Positions 1-8,587 of a stretch of DNA of 64,000 bases are shown here, piece after piece. The stretch comes from Parabacteroides sp. (GTDB lineage: Bacteria; Bacteroidota; Bacteroidia; Bacteroidales; Tannerellaceae). A program made the position numbers and the translations under genes. Each line of letters starts with the position of its first letter. Positions within the stretch are counted from its first letter, which is position 1. The stretch lies in contig JAFUOJ010000017.1 in the NCBI GenBank assembly GCA_017481945.1, positions 1 through 64,000 on the forward strand. The letters are read 5' to 3'. The notes beneath the pieces were generated by a model. It was not told the DNA's origin. It made no database searches and worked only from the letters and a program-made list of their open reading frames with translations.

Positions 1-2
1 AG

Positions 3-143
3 GTCTTTACAACTTCCGGAACGTTAGTCCGTAGTCTCCAACCGAATCAGTCGGTTCATACGTTCGATCTTTCTCAAGGGCTTTATCTCATCCGTGCCGT
101 AACAGACGGAATGGTGAAGACGGAGAAGGTATTGGTAAGATAA
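3..143 (+). CDS. C-terminal end of a type IX secretion (T9SS) cargo protein, partial
   Basis: Only the last 46 codons lie in the window; the gene enters from the left edge and ends at TAA 141-143. The visible residues begin VFTTSGTLVRSL, continue with TFDLSQGLYLIRAVTDG and end in KTEKVLVR. This is the usual layout of the type A T9SS sorting domain: a beta strand with SG.LV, then the L..G.Y..R turn, then a short basic C-terminal strand. In that family the domain directs export through the outer membrane and is then removed, so the full protein is probably secreted or surface-attached. Its catalytic part is outside the window, so its function cannot be told. The domain call rests on a short stretch but the pattern is characteristic. 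Confidence 0.72.
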   Translation, partial: VFTTSGTLVRSLQPNQSVHTFDLSQGLYLIRAVTDGMVKTEKVLVR

Positions 144-152
144 CTGTCAAAA

Positions 153-185
153 GGGGCATTCCTCAACGGAAATGCCTCTTTGGTT
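153..185 (+). terminator. Intrinsic terminator of the T9SS cargo gene
   Basis: GGGGCATT (153-160) pairs with AATGCCTC (171-178) through one G-T pair, with a 10-nt loop and a T-rich tail (TTTGGTTTTT). It lies 9 bp after the stop codon. Confidence 0.75.
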
Positions 186-263
186 TTTATAGGGAAAGGT
201 GGATAATGGCTATCTCTGTTCACCTTTTTTAGGTATTGGTTTTAACGGCTAAAATTATTTCCT

Positions 264-271
264 TACTTTTG
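264..271 (+). promoter_or_regulatory. Bacteroidota -7 box (TACTTTTG) for the TPR gene
   Basis: Exact match to TAnnTTTG, 33 bp before the ATG of the TPR gene. A TTGG sequence lies roughly where the -33 element is expected. Confidence 0.6.
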
Positions 272-304
272 TCGCCAATGAATGTTGAATGTTTTTAGGA
301 ATAG

Positions 305-2434
305 ATGAAAAAGGCAGTTCTCTTACTTATATTTTGTTTGTGTTCCATAAGCTTGTTTGCTCAAATCAATACGGACCGTGTGCTGGCTATTGGACGCAAT
401 GCCCTGTATTTTGAAGACTATGTGCTCTCTATACAATATTTCAACCAGGTGATCAAATCGAAACCTTGGTTGGCAGAGCCCTATTTCTACCGGGCGGTAG
501 CTAAGATCAGTTTGGATGATTATAAAGGGGCAGAGGATGACTGTACGAGCTGTCTGCAACGGAATCCCTTTTTAGTGCAGGCTTACTATGCACGAGGTAT
601 TGCTCGGCAGAATCAGGAAAAGTTTGATGAAGCCATAGAAGATTATAAGAAGGGGTTAGAGTTTCGGGTGGAAGATCGACAGATGTTAGTCAATATGGCT
701 GTTGCTAATATCCAGAAGAAGGATTTTGAAGCGGCAGAGAAGGTCTTTGAGGAGTTAATGCGGGCACATCCTAAATATTCTATGAACTATTTGACGCGTG
801 GGGCAATGTATACTGAGATGGGAGATACTGTAAAGGCTTTGGCGGATTATAACAAGGCGATTGATATGGATCCTTATTATGCTCCGGCGTATGGTAATCG
901 TGCCATCTTACATTACCAGATGAATAATTTCGAGAGTGCATTAAGTGACTTGAACGAGGCTTTACATTTAAATACTCGTGAGAGCGGTTATTATATCAAT
1001 CGCGGGTTGGTTCGTTATCAGTTGAAGGATCTGCGTGGGGCAATGGCGGATTATGATCAGGTGATCAGCATGGATAGCAATAACCTGATAGCCCGTTTTA
1101 ATCGTGGGTTGCTACGTGCACAGATTGGGGACAATAACCGAGCGATTGAGGACTTCGATGTGGTAATACAGCTTGAGTCAGATAACTATATGGCTTACTA
1201 TAACCGCGCTTTGCTGCGCTACGAGACGGGGGATTACTCGGGGGCCGTACAGGACTTTGATGTGGTATTACAGCAGTACCCGAACTTTATCTCCGGTTAC
1301 TTGAGTCGTTCGGAAGCCAAACGGAAAATGCACGATGAGGCGGGAGCAGACCGGGACTATTGGACTGCTTATAATATGGAACAGGACAAAAAGAAGGAAA
1401 AGAAGACAGCTGCGAATACGAAGCAGGATAAGTCTGCTGACAAGAAGGAGGACAAGCAGTCGGCTGATCCTACTTCCAAGGAGGAGAATACACGTGAACA
1501 ATCTGATAAGAACATTGATAAGTTCAATCGCTTAGTGGTTTATGATAAAGAGGAACAGCGGAAGACGAAGTACAACAGTGAGATTCGGGGACGTGTACAG
1601 GATCGGAATGTTCGGGTGGACTTAGAGCCGATGTTTGTCTTGACCTATTATGAGAGGATAAACGCGGTAAAGAAGTTGGTCTACTATGATAAGATGGTGG
1701 AGGATTATAACGGACGTATGGTGTTGGATCGGAAGCTACGTATAACGAATGAAGAAGCAGCGTTGACGGAGGATCAGATTGCGGTACATTTTGCCTCTAT
1801 CGACAACTATTCAGCACGTATCGTTCAGGAGCCGGAGAATGTGGATGTCTACTTTGGACGTGCCTTAGACTTTATGTTGGTGCAGGACTTCTCGGAAGCA
1901 ATAAAGGATTATTCACGGGTAATTGATCTGAATCCGGACTTTGCGATGGCCTATTTTAACCGGGCAGTTGTACGGTACAAACAATTGGATTATGAAATGT
2001 CGCAGACGAGTAGTGTACAAGAGGATCTTTCTGCTATGAGTATGAACTTGAAGGTAGGAAAGGGATCGTCTGTTGTTCGTACACCGGCTACGGCAGATCC
2101 GACCTCTGCGGCTTTAAAAGATAAGAAGCGAGCCTATGAACATGAGATGATCTCCAGAGATTACGATATGGTGATTAAACTGAATCCGAATTTCGTCTAT
2201 GCCTATTTCAACCGAGGAAATCTACGTTGTGCGCAGCGAGACTTCCGGGCAGCGATCAATGATTATACTGAGGCCATCCAGCGAGATCCTGAATTTGCAG
2301 AGGCTTATTTCAATAGAGGTCTGGCCCGTTTGTCACAAGGGCTTGCGAACGAAGGTATTGCGGATCTAAGTAAAGCCGGTGAGTTAGGAATCATCAATGC
2401 CTACAGTATTATTAAGCGCATGACGAGCAGGTAA
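305..2434 (+). CDS. Secreted tetratricopeptide-repeat protein, 709 aa
   Basis: The N-terminus is a signal peptide (MKKAVLLLIFCLCSISLFAQ) with an SPI-type A-Q end, so the protein is probably periplasmic or outer-membrane associated. Residues about 25-360 are nearly continuous 34-residue TPR units, with the typical A..Y..R / A..DY...I...P pattern. A Lys/Glu/Asp/Ser-rich charged linker follows at about 362-415, then a middle segment without clear repeats, and four or five further TPRs to the end. TPR superhelices bind other proteins; the partner is unknown. The gene is single, with its own promoter, and is followed by thrS. It could be an envelope-assembly scaffold, but nothing in the sequence names the pathway. 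Confidence 0.9.
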   Translation: MKKAVLLLIFCLCSISLFAQINTDRVLAIGRNALYFEDYVLSIQYFNQVIKSKPWLAEPYFYRAVAKISLDDYKGAEDDCTSCLQRNPFLVQAYYARGIARQNQEKFDEAIEDYKKGLEFRVEDRQMLVNMAVANIQKKDFEAAEKVFEELMRAHPKYSMNYLTRGAMYTEMGDTVKALADYNKAIDMDPYYAPAYGNRAILHYQMNNFESALSDLNEALHLNTRESGYYINRGLVRYQLKDLRGAMADYDQVISMDSNNLIARFNRGLLRAQIGDNNRAIEDFDVVIQLESDNYMAYYNRALLRYETGDYSGAVQDFDVVLQQYPNFISGYLSRSEAKRKMHDEAGADRDYWTAYNMEQDKKKEKKTAANTKQDKSADKKEDKQSADPTSKEENTREQSDKNIDKFNRLVVYDKEEQRKTKYNSEIRGRVQDRNVRVDLEPMFVLTYYERINAVKKLVYYDKMVEDYNGRMVLDRKLRITNEEAALTEDQIAVHFASIDNYSARIVQEPENVDVYFGRALDFMLVQDFSEAIKDYSRVIDLNPDFAMAYFNRAVVRYKQLDYEMSQTSSVQEDLSAMSMNLKVGKGSSVVRTPATADPTSAALKDKKRAYEHEMISRDYDMVIKLNPNFVYAYFNRGNLRCAQRDFRAAINDYTEAIQRDPEFAEAYFNRGLARLSQGLANEGIADLSKAGELGIINAYSIIKRMTSR

Positions 2435-2529
2435 GGGGGTACAGGCTTTTTGAAAGGTATTTAGGTAGGTAAAAGCATACTTTGGTGGAACTTTTTTGCT
2501 AAAAGTTCTGTTTAACAAAAAAAGAATGC

Positions 2530-2537
2530 TAAATTTG
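2530..2537 (+). promoter_or_regulatory. -7 box (TAAATTTG) for thrS
   Basis: Exact TAnnTTTG, 43 bp before the thrS ATG. An 8-bp hairpin GAACTTTT/AAAAGTTC (2488-2508) lies just upstream; it may be a weak terminator of the TPR gene and reaches into the region of the -33 element. Confidence 0.65.
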
Positions 2538-2579
2538 CAACCTCATTGAATTTAGGAATTTATATAGTAAACTAATTAT

Positions 2580-4535
2580 ATGATAAAGATTACATTTCCG
2601 GATGGTTCTGTAAGAGAATATGCTGAAGGTACAACTGCTATGCAGATTGCAGAAAGCATAAGTTCTCGTTTAGCACAGGAAGTTCTGGCTGCAAGTGTAA
2701 ATGGTGAGATTGGGGACTTGAGTCGTCCTATCCATGAAGACGCTGCTGTTAAGCTGTTCAAGTGGGAAGACGAAGAAGGAAAGCATGCTTTCTGGCACTC
2801 AAGTGCACACTTGATGGCTGAAGCTTTACAGGAATTATATCCAGGTATTAAGTTCGGTATTGGTCCGGCTATTGAAAATGGTTTCTATTATGATGTAGAT
2901 CCCGGTGAAGCTGTTATCAAAGATTCTGATTTCCCAGTTATCGAAGCTAAAATGCGAGAGTTAGTAGCTAAGAAAGAAGAAATCAAACGTCAGGATATTT
3001 CAAAGGCTGACGCGATGAAAATGTTTGGTGACAGAGGCGAAGAGTATAAGACTGAACTTATCAGCGAGTTGGAAGATGGTAAGATAACAACTTATACACA
3101 AGGTTCATTCACTGACTTATGTCGTGGTCCGCATTTGCCAAATACCTCTTATATAAAAGCAATAAAGATTACCAGCGTTGCAGGTGCTTATTGGCGTGGT
3201 GATGAAAACCGTAAACAGTTAGTACGTTTATATGGTATCACTTTCCCGAAGAAAAAGATGTTAGATGAATATTTAACATTGATGGAAGAGGCTAAGAAAC
3301 GTGACCACCGTAAGATTGGCAAAGAGTTGGAATTGTTTGCTTTCTCTTCTGCAGTAGGAGCAGGTTTGCCGTTATGGTTGCCTCGTGGTACGCAATTACG
3401 TTTGAAGTTGGAAGACTTTTTGAAACGTATTCAGAAGAAATATGGTTATCAGCAGGTGATGACTCCGCATATCGGAGGTAAACAGTTGTATGTTACTTCT
3501 GGCCACTATGCTAAGTATGGAAAGGATTCATTCCAACCGATTCATACTCCACAGGAAGGAGAAGAGTTCTTATTGAAACCGATGAACTGTCCTCATCACT
3601 GTGAGATTTTCAAGACTTTCCCACGTTCATATAAGGATCTTCCTTTACGCTTTGCTGAATTTGGAACAGTATATCGTTATGAACAGAGTGGTGAGTTGCA
3701 CGGTTTGACACGTGTTCGTGGTTTTACGCAGGATGATGCTCACCTGTTCTGTCGTCCGGATCAGTTGAAGGATGAGTTCTTGAAGGTAATGGATATTATC
3801 TTTATTATCTTCAAAGCATTGAACTTTGAGAACTTTGAAGCACAGATCTCTTTGCGTGACAAAGTAAATAGAGATAAGTATATCGGTACTGACGAAAACT
3901 GGGAAAGAGCAGAAACTGCCATTATTGAAGCTTGCCAGGAAAAAGGATTGAAGGCAAAAGTTGAATATGGGGAAGCCGCTTTCTATGGTCCGAAGTTGGA
4001 TTTCATGGTGAAAGACGCAATCGGTCGCCGTTGGCAGTTGGGAACTATTCAAGTAGACTACAATTTGCCGGAACGTTTTGAGTTGGAATATACCGGAGAG
4101 GACAATAAAAAACATCGTCCGGTTATGATTCATCGTGCACCGTTTGGTTCAATGGAACGTTTCGTAGCTGTATTGATTGAACATACAGGCGGTAAATTCC
4201 CATTGTGGTTAACACCGGATCAGGTATCTGTTTTACCGATTAGCGAAAAGTACAACGACTATGCTTATGAGGTAAAAAGTCAGTTGGAAGAAGCCGGTTT
4301 GAGCGTATTGGTAGATGATCGAAATGAGAAGATTGGACGTAAAATTCGCGATACGGAGTTGAAACGTGTGCCTTATATGCTTATTGTTGGTGAAAAAGAA
4401 GCAGAAAATTGTGAAGTTTCTGTAAGAAAACAGGGCGAAGGTGATAAAGGTTCGATGAAAATTACTACCTTTGCAGCGCTTTTGAACAGTGAGATAGAGG
4501 AACAGATGAATCACTGGAAAAAAGATAACAATTAA
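2580..4535 (+). CDS. thrS: Threonine--tRNA ligase
   Basis: Class II synthetase that charges tRNA-Thr with threonine in the cytoplasm. The 651-residue length is normal for the full bacterial enzyme. Residues 1-60 are the TGS domain. The editing (second additional) domain follows, with its HxxxH pair at H73/H77 ([11 protein letters not shown]) and the later CRGPHLPN motif at about 180. The catalytic core has the zinc-binding MNCPHH motif at about 337, motif 2 around [18 protein letters not shown] and motif 3 near [11 protein letters not shown]. The C-terminal 100 residues are the anticodon-binding domain. It heads the conserved thrS-infC-rpmI-rplT order with a 34-bp gap to infC, which implies co-transcription. 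No T-box is expected or seen. Confidence 0.98.
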   Translation: MIKITFPDGSVREYAEGTTAMQIAESISSRLAQEVLAASVNGEIGDLSRPIHEDAAVKLFKWEDEEGKHAFWHSSAHLMAEALQELYPGIKFGIGPAIENGFYYDVDPGEAVIKDSDFPVIEAKMRELVAKKEEIKRQDISKADAMKMFGDRGEEYKTELISELEDGKITTYTQGSFTDLCRGPHLPNTSYIKAIKITSVAGAYWRGDENRKQLVRLYGITFPKKKMLDEYLTLMEEAKKRDHRKIGKELELFAFSSAVGAGLPLWLPRGTQLRLKLEDFLKRIQKKYGYQQVMTPHIGGKQLYVTSGHYAKYGKDSFQPIHTPQEGEEFLLKPMNCPHHCEIFKTFPRSYKDLPLRFAEFGTVYRYEQSGELHGLTRVRGFTQDDAHLFCRPDQLKDEFLKVMDIIFIIFKALNFENFEAQISLRDKVNRDKYIGTDENWERAETAIIEACQEKGLKAKVEYGEAAFYGPKLDFMVKDAIGRRWQLGTIQVDYNLPERFELEYTGEDNKKHRPVMIHRAPFGSMERFVAVLIEHTGGKFPLWLTPDQVSVLPISEKYNDYAYEVKSQLEEAGLSVLVDDRNEKIGRKIRDTELKRVPYMLIVGEKEAENCEVSVRKQGEGDKGSMKITTFAALLNSEIEEQMNHWKKDNN

Positions 4536-4569
4536 AGTAACTAATAACGAGGAGAATAAATCTTTCTGA

Positions 4570-5157
4570 ATGAAGAATGACAGTCTAAAAGAACAGTATA
4601 GAATCAACGAACGTATTCGTGTTCGTGAAGTTCGTTTAGTAGGTGATAATGTGGAACAAGGAGTTTATCCTACTTCTCAGGCGTTAAAGATCGCCGAAGA
4701 ACAGGGTCTTGATCTGGTAGAAATATCACCAAATGCTGCCCCCCCCGTTTGTAGAGTAATTGATTATCAGAAATTTCTCTATCAACAAAAGAAGAGACAA
4801 AAAGAACAGAAAGCTAAATCTGTTAAAGTCGTTGTGAAGGAAATTCGTTTCGGACCGCAGACGGATGATCATGATTACAACTTTAAGTTGAAACATGCGA
4901 AAGGCTTCCTTGAAGAGGGATCAAAAGTGAAAGCTTATGTGTTCTTTAAAGGACGTTCTATTCTTTTCAAAGAGCAAGGAGAAGTATTACTGCTTCGTTT
5001 TGCAAACGACTTAGAAGAGTATGGTAAGGTTGAACAAATGCCAGTTTTGGAAGGAAAGCGAATGATCATTATGTTATCCCCGAAAAAGGGAGGATCATCC
5101 ACTACTAAACCAGCAGCAAAGAAGCCTGCCGCTCCTCAGTCGAAAGCAGAAGAATGA
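4570..5157 (+). CDS. infC: Translation initiation factor IF-3
   Basis: IF-3 binds the 30S subunit, blocks premature 50S joining and checks start-codon choice. The protein has the N-domain ([16 protein letters not shown] ... [18 protein letters not shown]), a basic linker ([13 protein letters not shown]) and the C-domain ([17 protein letters not shown]). A low-complexity tail of about 20 residues rich in Lys, Ala and Pro is common in this phylum. The ATG at 4570 is used here; in many bacteria infC starts at ATT or ATC, but here ATG fits the domain start. An 8-C homopolymer (4739-4746) encodes part of the conserved AAPPV. Flanked by thrS and rpmI. Confidence 0.97.
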   Translation: MKNDSLKEQYRINERIRVREVRLVGDNVEQGVYPTSQALKIAEEQGLDLVEISPNAAPPVCRVIDYQKFLYQQKKRQKEQKAKSVKVVVKEIRFGPQTDDHDYNFKLKHAKGFLEEGSKVKAYVFFKGRSILFKEQGEVLLLRFANDLEEYGKVEQMPVLEGKRMIIMLSPKKGGSSTTKPAAKKPAAPQSKAEE

Positions 5158-5224
5158 TAACAAAAGAAAAATAGAAATCACCCGATAAAGGGTGTAACGT
5201 TTAATAATTAAAATATATTGCAAA

Positions 5225-5422
5225 ATGCCTAAGATGAAGACTAATTCCGGTGCCAAAAAAAGATTCGCTCTTACCGGAACAGGTAAAATCAAAAGAAAAC
5301 ACGCTTTTAAGAGTCACATTCTAACAAAGAAGACTACAAAGCAGAAGAGAAATCTTACTCACACAGGTTTAGTAGACCGTGTTGATGTTAGCAATGTTAA
5401 ACAGTTGCTTGGTTTGAAGTAA
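5225..5422 (+). CDS. rpmI: 50S ribosomal protein L35
   Basis: 65 residues, the usual length of bL35, with the signature [12 protein letters not shown] at the start and a very basic body ([11 protein letters not shown]). It sits between infC and rplT, as in most bacteria. A small hairpin (CACCC/GGGTG near 5179-5194) lies in the short infC-rpmI gap; its role is unknown. Confidence 0.97.
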   Translation: MPKMKTNSGAKKRFALTGTGKIKRKHAFKSHILTKKTTKQKRNLTHTGLVDRVDVSNVKQLLGLK

Positions 5423-5464
5423 TCTTTTAATATTAAAGCGAGTTTTACAAGATTTTTATTAACC

Positions 5465-5511
5465 GAATGTATTAGCAATAAAGATCACTTAATATAGTGA
5501 CGCTAACATTC
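5465..5511 (+). promoter_or_regulatory. Structured leader between rpmI and rplT (candidate L20 autoregulation site)
   Basis: Outer stem GAATGT..TTAGC (5465-5476) pairs with GCTAACATTC (5502-5511) with a 2-nt bulge. Inner stem TCACT (5485-5489) pairs with AGTGA (5496-5500). An asymmetric, A-rich internal loop separates them. The structure ends 17 nt before the rplT ATG. L20 is known in other phyla to bind its own mRNA leader; that this element does so is inference. Confidence 0.4.
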
Positions 5512-5527
5512 AAAACAGATTAGTATT

Positions 5528-5872
5528 ATGCCTAGATCAGTAAATCATGTTGCTTCAAGAGCAAAAAGAAAACGGATTTTAAAACTTACCCGTGGTTATT
5601 ATGGTGCACGTAAGAATGTGTGGACTGTTGCAAAAAATACATGGGAAAAAGGTTTAACTTATGCATTCCGTGACCGTCGTAACAAAAAACGTAGCTTCCG
5701 TGCATTGTGGATTCAACGTATCAATGCTGCAGCTCGTTTGGAAGGTTTATCTTATTCTCGCCTAATGGGTGCTTTGCACGCTGCAGGTATTGAAATCAAC
5801 CGTAAAGTTCTTGCCGATTTGGCTGTGAACCATCCGGAAGCTTTCAAAGCAATTGTTGCTAAAGTTAAGTAA
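5528..5872 (+). CDS. rplT: 50S ribosomal protein L20
   Basis: 114 residues, typical of bL20: a long basic N-terminal extension ([20 protein letters not shown], then [12 protein letters not shown]) followed by the globular domain with [20 protein letters not shown] and [21 protein letters not shown]20 binds 23S rRNA early in 50S assembly. Last protein gene of the thrS cluster, followed at once by a terminator. Confidence 0.98.
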   Translation: MPRSVNHVASRAKRKRILKLTRGYYGARKNVWTVAKNTWEKGLTYAFRDRRNKKRSFRALWIQRINAAARLEGLSYSRLMGALHAAGIEINRKVLADLAVNHPEAFKAIVAKVK

Positions 5873-5900
5873 TAGAAACAACTAGATAGCAATAGAAAAA

Positions 5901-5928
5901 AGAGCTCCAATTTGGGGCTCTTTTTTTG
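5901..5928 (+). terminator. Intrinsic terminator of the thrS-rplT operon
   Basis: AGAGCTCC (5901-5908) pairs with GGGGCTCT (5914-5921) through one G-T pair, with a 5-nt loop and a T7 tail. Confidence 0.88.
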
Positions 5929-5961
5929 TTTGAAATGTTTGTCTATTTCGTTTAAATGACT

Positions 5962-5969
5962 TATCTTTG
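5962..5969 (+). promoter_or_regulatory. Promoter of the small RNA (TTTG N20 TATCTTTG)
   Basis: TTTG at 5938-5941 and TATCTTTG at 5962-5969 are 20 bp apart, the full Bacteroidota promoter consensus. It lies just downstream of the rplT terminator, so the RNA is its own transcription unit. Confidence 0.8.
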
Positions 5970-5975
5970 TGATAA

Positions 5976-6212
5976 GAAAAATGAGTTAGCCGCACATGTT
6001 CGATTGGGAAACTCATCAGTTTATTTTAATTCCGAGACACAGCTCTTGTCGTTAATGGCGGGCCGCACCCTTCGGGGTATGCTTAGCACGGCGGATTACA
6101 AAGATGGCAAAGCACTCAAATCCTGTCATACGGAGTTTGTTCATATCTATGGTGCGGCTTTCTTTATATATAAGAAACGACTTTCCTCTTAAGGAAAGTC
6201 GTTTCTTGTTTT
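5976..6212 (+). ncRNA. Bacteroidales-1-type RNA (probable 6S-like RNA)
   Basis: An independent unit of about 230 nt downstream of rplT, with a consensus promoter before it and a strong terminator at its end. Long-range pairing closes it: AGCCGCAC (5988-5995) with GTGCGGCT (6152-6159), then AAACTC (6009-6014) with GAGTTT (6133-6138). The middle is mostly unpaired apart from an ACCC-TTCG-GGGT tetraloop hairpin inside a GCCG/CGGC stem. The position after rplT is the one recorded for the Bacteroidales-1 motif. The shape, a terminal duplex with an open middle, resembles 6S RNA, which binds RNA polymerase; I recall the motif being equated with 6S RNA but cannot check it here. Confidence 0.75.
6172..6212 (+). 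terminator. Terminator of the small RNA
   Basis: A perfect 16-bp stem: AAGAAACGACTTTCCT (6172-6187) with AGGAAAGTCGTTTCTT (6192-6207), a 4-nt loop, then GTTTTAT. Confidence 0.9.
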
Positions 6213-6279
6213 ATATGAATTGAACAACTTTCCTGTTTCTGAATTTGTTTCTCTGCTATATATAATAATGTTATACCGA

Positions 6280-8523
6280 ATGAGAAGATTCTTTTTCCTT
6301 TTTACTTTTTTAGGACTTATGCTAATGGCTTTAGCACAACAGTCCGTAGACTATGTGAATCCTTTTATAGGAACCAGCAATTATGGAACGACAAACCCGG
6401 GAGCTCTTTGTCCACAAGGAATGATGAGTGTTACTCCATTTAATGTTATGGGTTCTGATAACAATCGCTTTGATAAGGATAAACAGTGGTGGTCTACCCC
6501 TTATTCTGCAGATAATAATTTCTTTACAGGGTATGCCCATGTGAATTTGAGTGGTGTTGGATGTCCTGATTTAGGTAGTCTTTTGTTGATGCCAACCTCG
6601 GGAGAATTACAGGTTGATTATCGAGAGTACGGAAGTGAGTACAAAAACGAGGTGGCTAATCCAGGGTATTATAGTAATTATTTGACTAAATATCAGATTA
6701 AGACAGAAGCGACCGCTTCTTTGCGTACCGGATTGACTCGCTTTACTTTTCCGAAAGGACAAGGAAATATTTTGTTGAATTTGGGAGAGGGACTGACTAA
6801 TGAGACCGGGGCAACAGTTCGGATAGTAAATGATACTGAAATAGAGGGCTCAAAGTTGTTGGGAACATTCTGTTATAACCCTCAAGCTGTTTTCCCTATT
6901 TATTTTGTAATGAAAGTAAGTAAAGCCCCCAAACAGATTGGCTATTGGAAGAAACAACGAGAGATGAAGGGACCTGAAAAAGACTGGGATATTTATTCAG
7001 GGCAATATAAATTATATACTCAATATAATCGAGAAATGAGTGGGGATGATATTGGTGTATGGTTTTCTTATGAAATGGAAGAAGGTGAGATGGTTGAGGT
7101 AAAACTGGGTGTCTCTTTTGTGAGTATTGAGAATGCTCGTTTAAATATGCATACCGAACAACCCGATTTTGATTTTGAGAAGGTGCGTGATACTGCTAAT
7201 GAGATGTGGAATGAAGATTTGTCTCGTGTGAAAGTAGAAGGCGGTACAAATAATGATAAAGTTATTTTTTATACAGCTTTGTATCATCTATTGATTCATC
7301 CTAATATTATTCAAGATGTAAATGGGGAGTATCCAATGATGGAAAGCTTGAAGGTTGGACATACAACCGGAAATCGATATACAGTGTTTTCTCTTTGGGA
7401 TACTTATCGGAATGTGAGTACTTTAATGACTTTACTTTATCCGGAAAAACAATTGGATATTATTCGTACCATGATTAATATGTATAAGGAGAGTGGGTGG
7501 TTACCCAAATGGGAATTATATGGACAGGAGACGTTAACTATGGAGGGAGATCCAGCTATACCTTATATAGTAGACGCATATAGGCGAGGTTTACGTGACT
7601 ATGATATAGAGACGGCTTATGAGGGAATGCGTAAAGGTGCCACTACTCCCGGTAAGTTTAATTTGCTTCGTCCAGATAATGATGATTATTTGAGTCGAGG
7701 GTATATTCCGCTCCGAGAACCTTATGACAACTCTGTTTCACATGCTTTGGAATATTATATTGCAGATTGGAATTTATCTTTATTAGCAGAAGCATTAGGG
7801 AAGAAGGAAGACGCTGAAGTTTTTAGGAAACGGGCAATGGGATATAAACAATACTATAGTGAAGAGTTTGGTACACTTCGTCCTATTCTCCCGGATGGCT
7901 CATTTTATTCTCCTTTTGATCCTAAACAGGGAGAAAACTTTGAACCGAGTCCGGGTTTTCATGAAGGGAATGCTTGGAATTATACTTTCTATGTTCCACA
8001 TGATATTTATGGATTAGCTAAGTTAATGGGAGGACAAAAGGTGTTTGTGGATAAATTGCAGATGGTATTTGATAAAGGTTACTTTGATATGGCAAATGAA
8101 CCGGATATTGCATATCCTTATCTATTTAGTTATTTTAAAGGAGAGGCTTGGCGTACCCAGCGATTGGTTCATGAGTTATTAAATACCTATTATCATAACG
8201 CTCCCAATGGACTTCCCGGAAATGATGATACAGGAACGATGTCTACTTGGGCTATTTTTTCAATGATGGGCTTTTATCCTGCATGTCCGGGTGATTTAGA
8301 CTATGTATTAACCTCGCCTACTTTTGATAAAATAACGATTCAGTTGGATTCAGCGTTTTATCCTAAAAGGGAACTGATTATTGAAACAAAACGTAAGTCA
8401 CCAGAGTCTATTTATATAAAAGAGGTTATAGTAGGAGATAAAAAAAAGAAGAGTTATACAATATCCCAGCATGAGTTGGTGAATGCAGGAACACTTCAGT
8501 TTATTTTAGAGGAGATTAAATAA
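6280..8523 (+). CDS. GH92 family alpha-mannosidase, secreted
   Basis: Exo-acting, calcium-dependent mannosidases of family GH92 release mannose from alpha-mannosides such as N-glycans or yeast mannan. The family start is clear (VDYVNPFIGTSNYGTTNPGALCPQGMMSV), as are the FFTGYAHVNLSGVGCPDLG block and the C-terminal signature NDDTGTMSTWAIFSMMGFYP. Length, about 748 aa, is normal. The ATG at 6280 is chosen because it begins a compact signal peptide (MRRFFFLFTFLGLMLMALAQ); an ATG at 6268 is also possible, and one at 6220 falls just behind the RNA terminator and is unlikely. There is no SusC/SusD pair beside it, so it is a stand-alone enzyme. No exact -7 box is seen. Confidence 0.92.
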   Translation: MRRFFFLFTFLGLMLMALAQQSVDYVNPFIGTSNYGTTNPGALCPQGMMSVTPFNVMGSDNNRFDKDKQWWSTPYSADNNFFTGYAHVNLSGVGCPDLGSLLLMPTSGELQVDYREYGSEYKNEVANPGYYSNYLTKYQIKTEATASLRTGLTRFTFPKGQGNILLNLGEGLTNETGATVRIVNDTEIEGSKLLGTFCYNPQAVFPIYFVMKVSKAPKQIGYWKKQREMKGPEKDWDIYSGQYKLYTQYNREMSGDDIGVWFSYEMEEGEMVEVKLGVSFVSIENARLNMHTEQPDFDFEKVRDTANEMWNEDLSRVKVEGGTNNDKVIFYTALYHLLIHPNIIQDVNGEYPMMESLKVGHTTGNRYTVFSLWDTYRNVSTLMTLLYPEKQLDIIRTMINMYKESGWLPKWELYGQETLTMEGDPAIPYIVDAYRRGLRDYDIETAYEGMRKGATTPGKFNLLRPDNDDYLSRGYIPLREPYDNSVSHALEYYIADWNLSLLAEALGKKEDAEVFRKRAMGYKQYYSEEFGTLRPILPDGSFYSPFDPKQGENFEPSPGFHEGNAWNYTFYVPHDIYGLAKLMGGQKVFVDKLQMVFDKGYFDMANEPDIAYPYLFSYFKGEAWRTQRLVHELLNTYYHNAPNGLPGNDDTGTMSTWAIFSMMGFYPACPGDLDYVLTSPTFDKITIQLDSAFYPKRELIIETKRKSPESIYIKEVIVGDKKKKSYTISQHELVNAGTLQFILEEIK

Positions 8524-8545
8524 TTGAATAATCGGAGATTTTATG

Positions 8546-8553
8546 TAAGTTTG
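8546..8553 (+). promoter_or_regulatory. -7 box (TAAGTTTG) for the aspS operon
   Basis: Exact TAnnTTTG, 35 bp before the aspS ATG, with ATTG at 8523-8526 as the -33 element 19 bp upstream. Confidence 0.7.
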
Positions 8554-8587
8554 CAGCCACGGAAAAATATAATAACAAATATATACT

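Noticed and set aside
3645-4133. A 162-codon minus-strand frame inside thrS
   Set aside because: Antisense to the conserved thrS core; no domain.
5956-6192. A 78-codon plus-strand reading frame after rplT
   Set aside because: It coincides with the structured RNA, begins upstream of the RNA's -7 box and ends inside the terminator stem; the peptide looks like nothing known.
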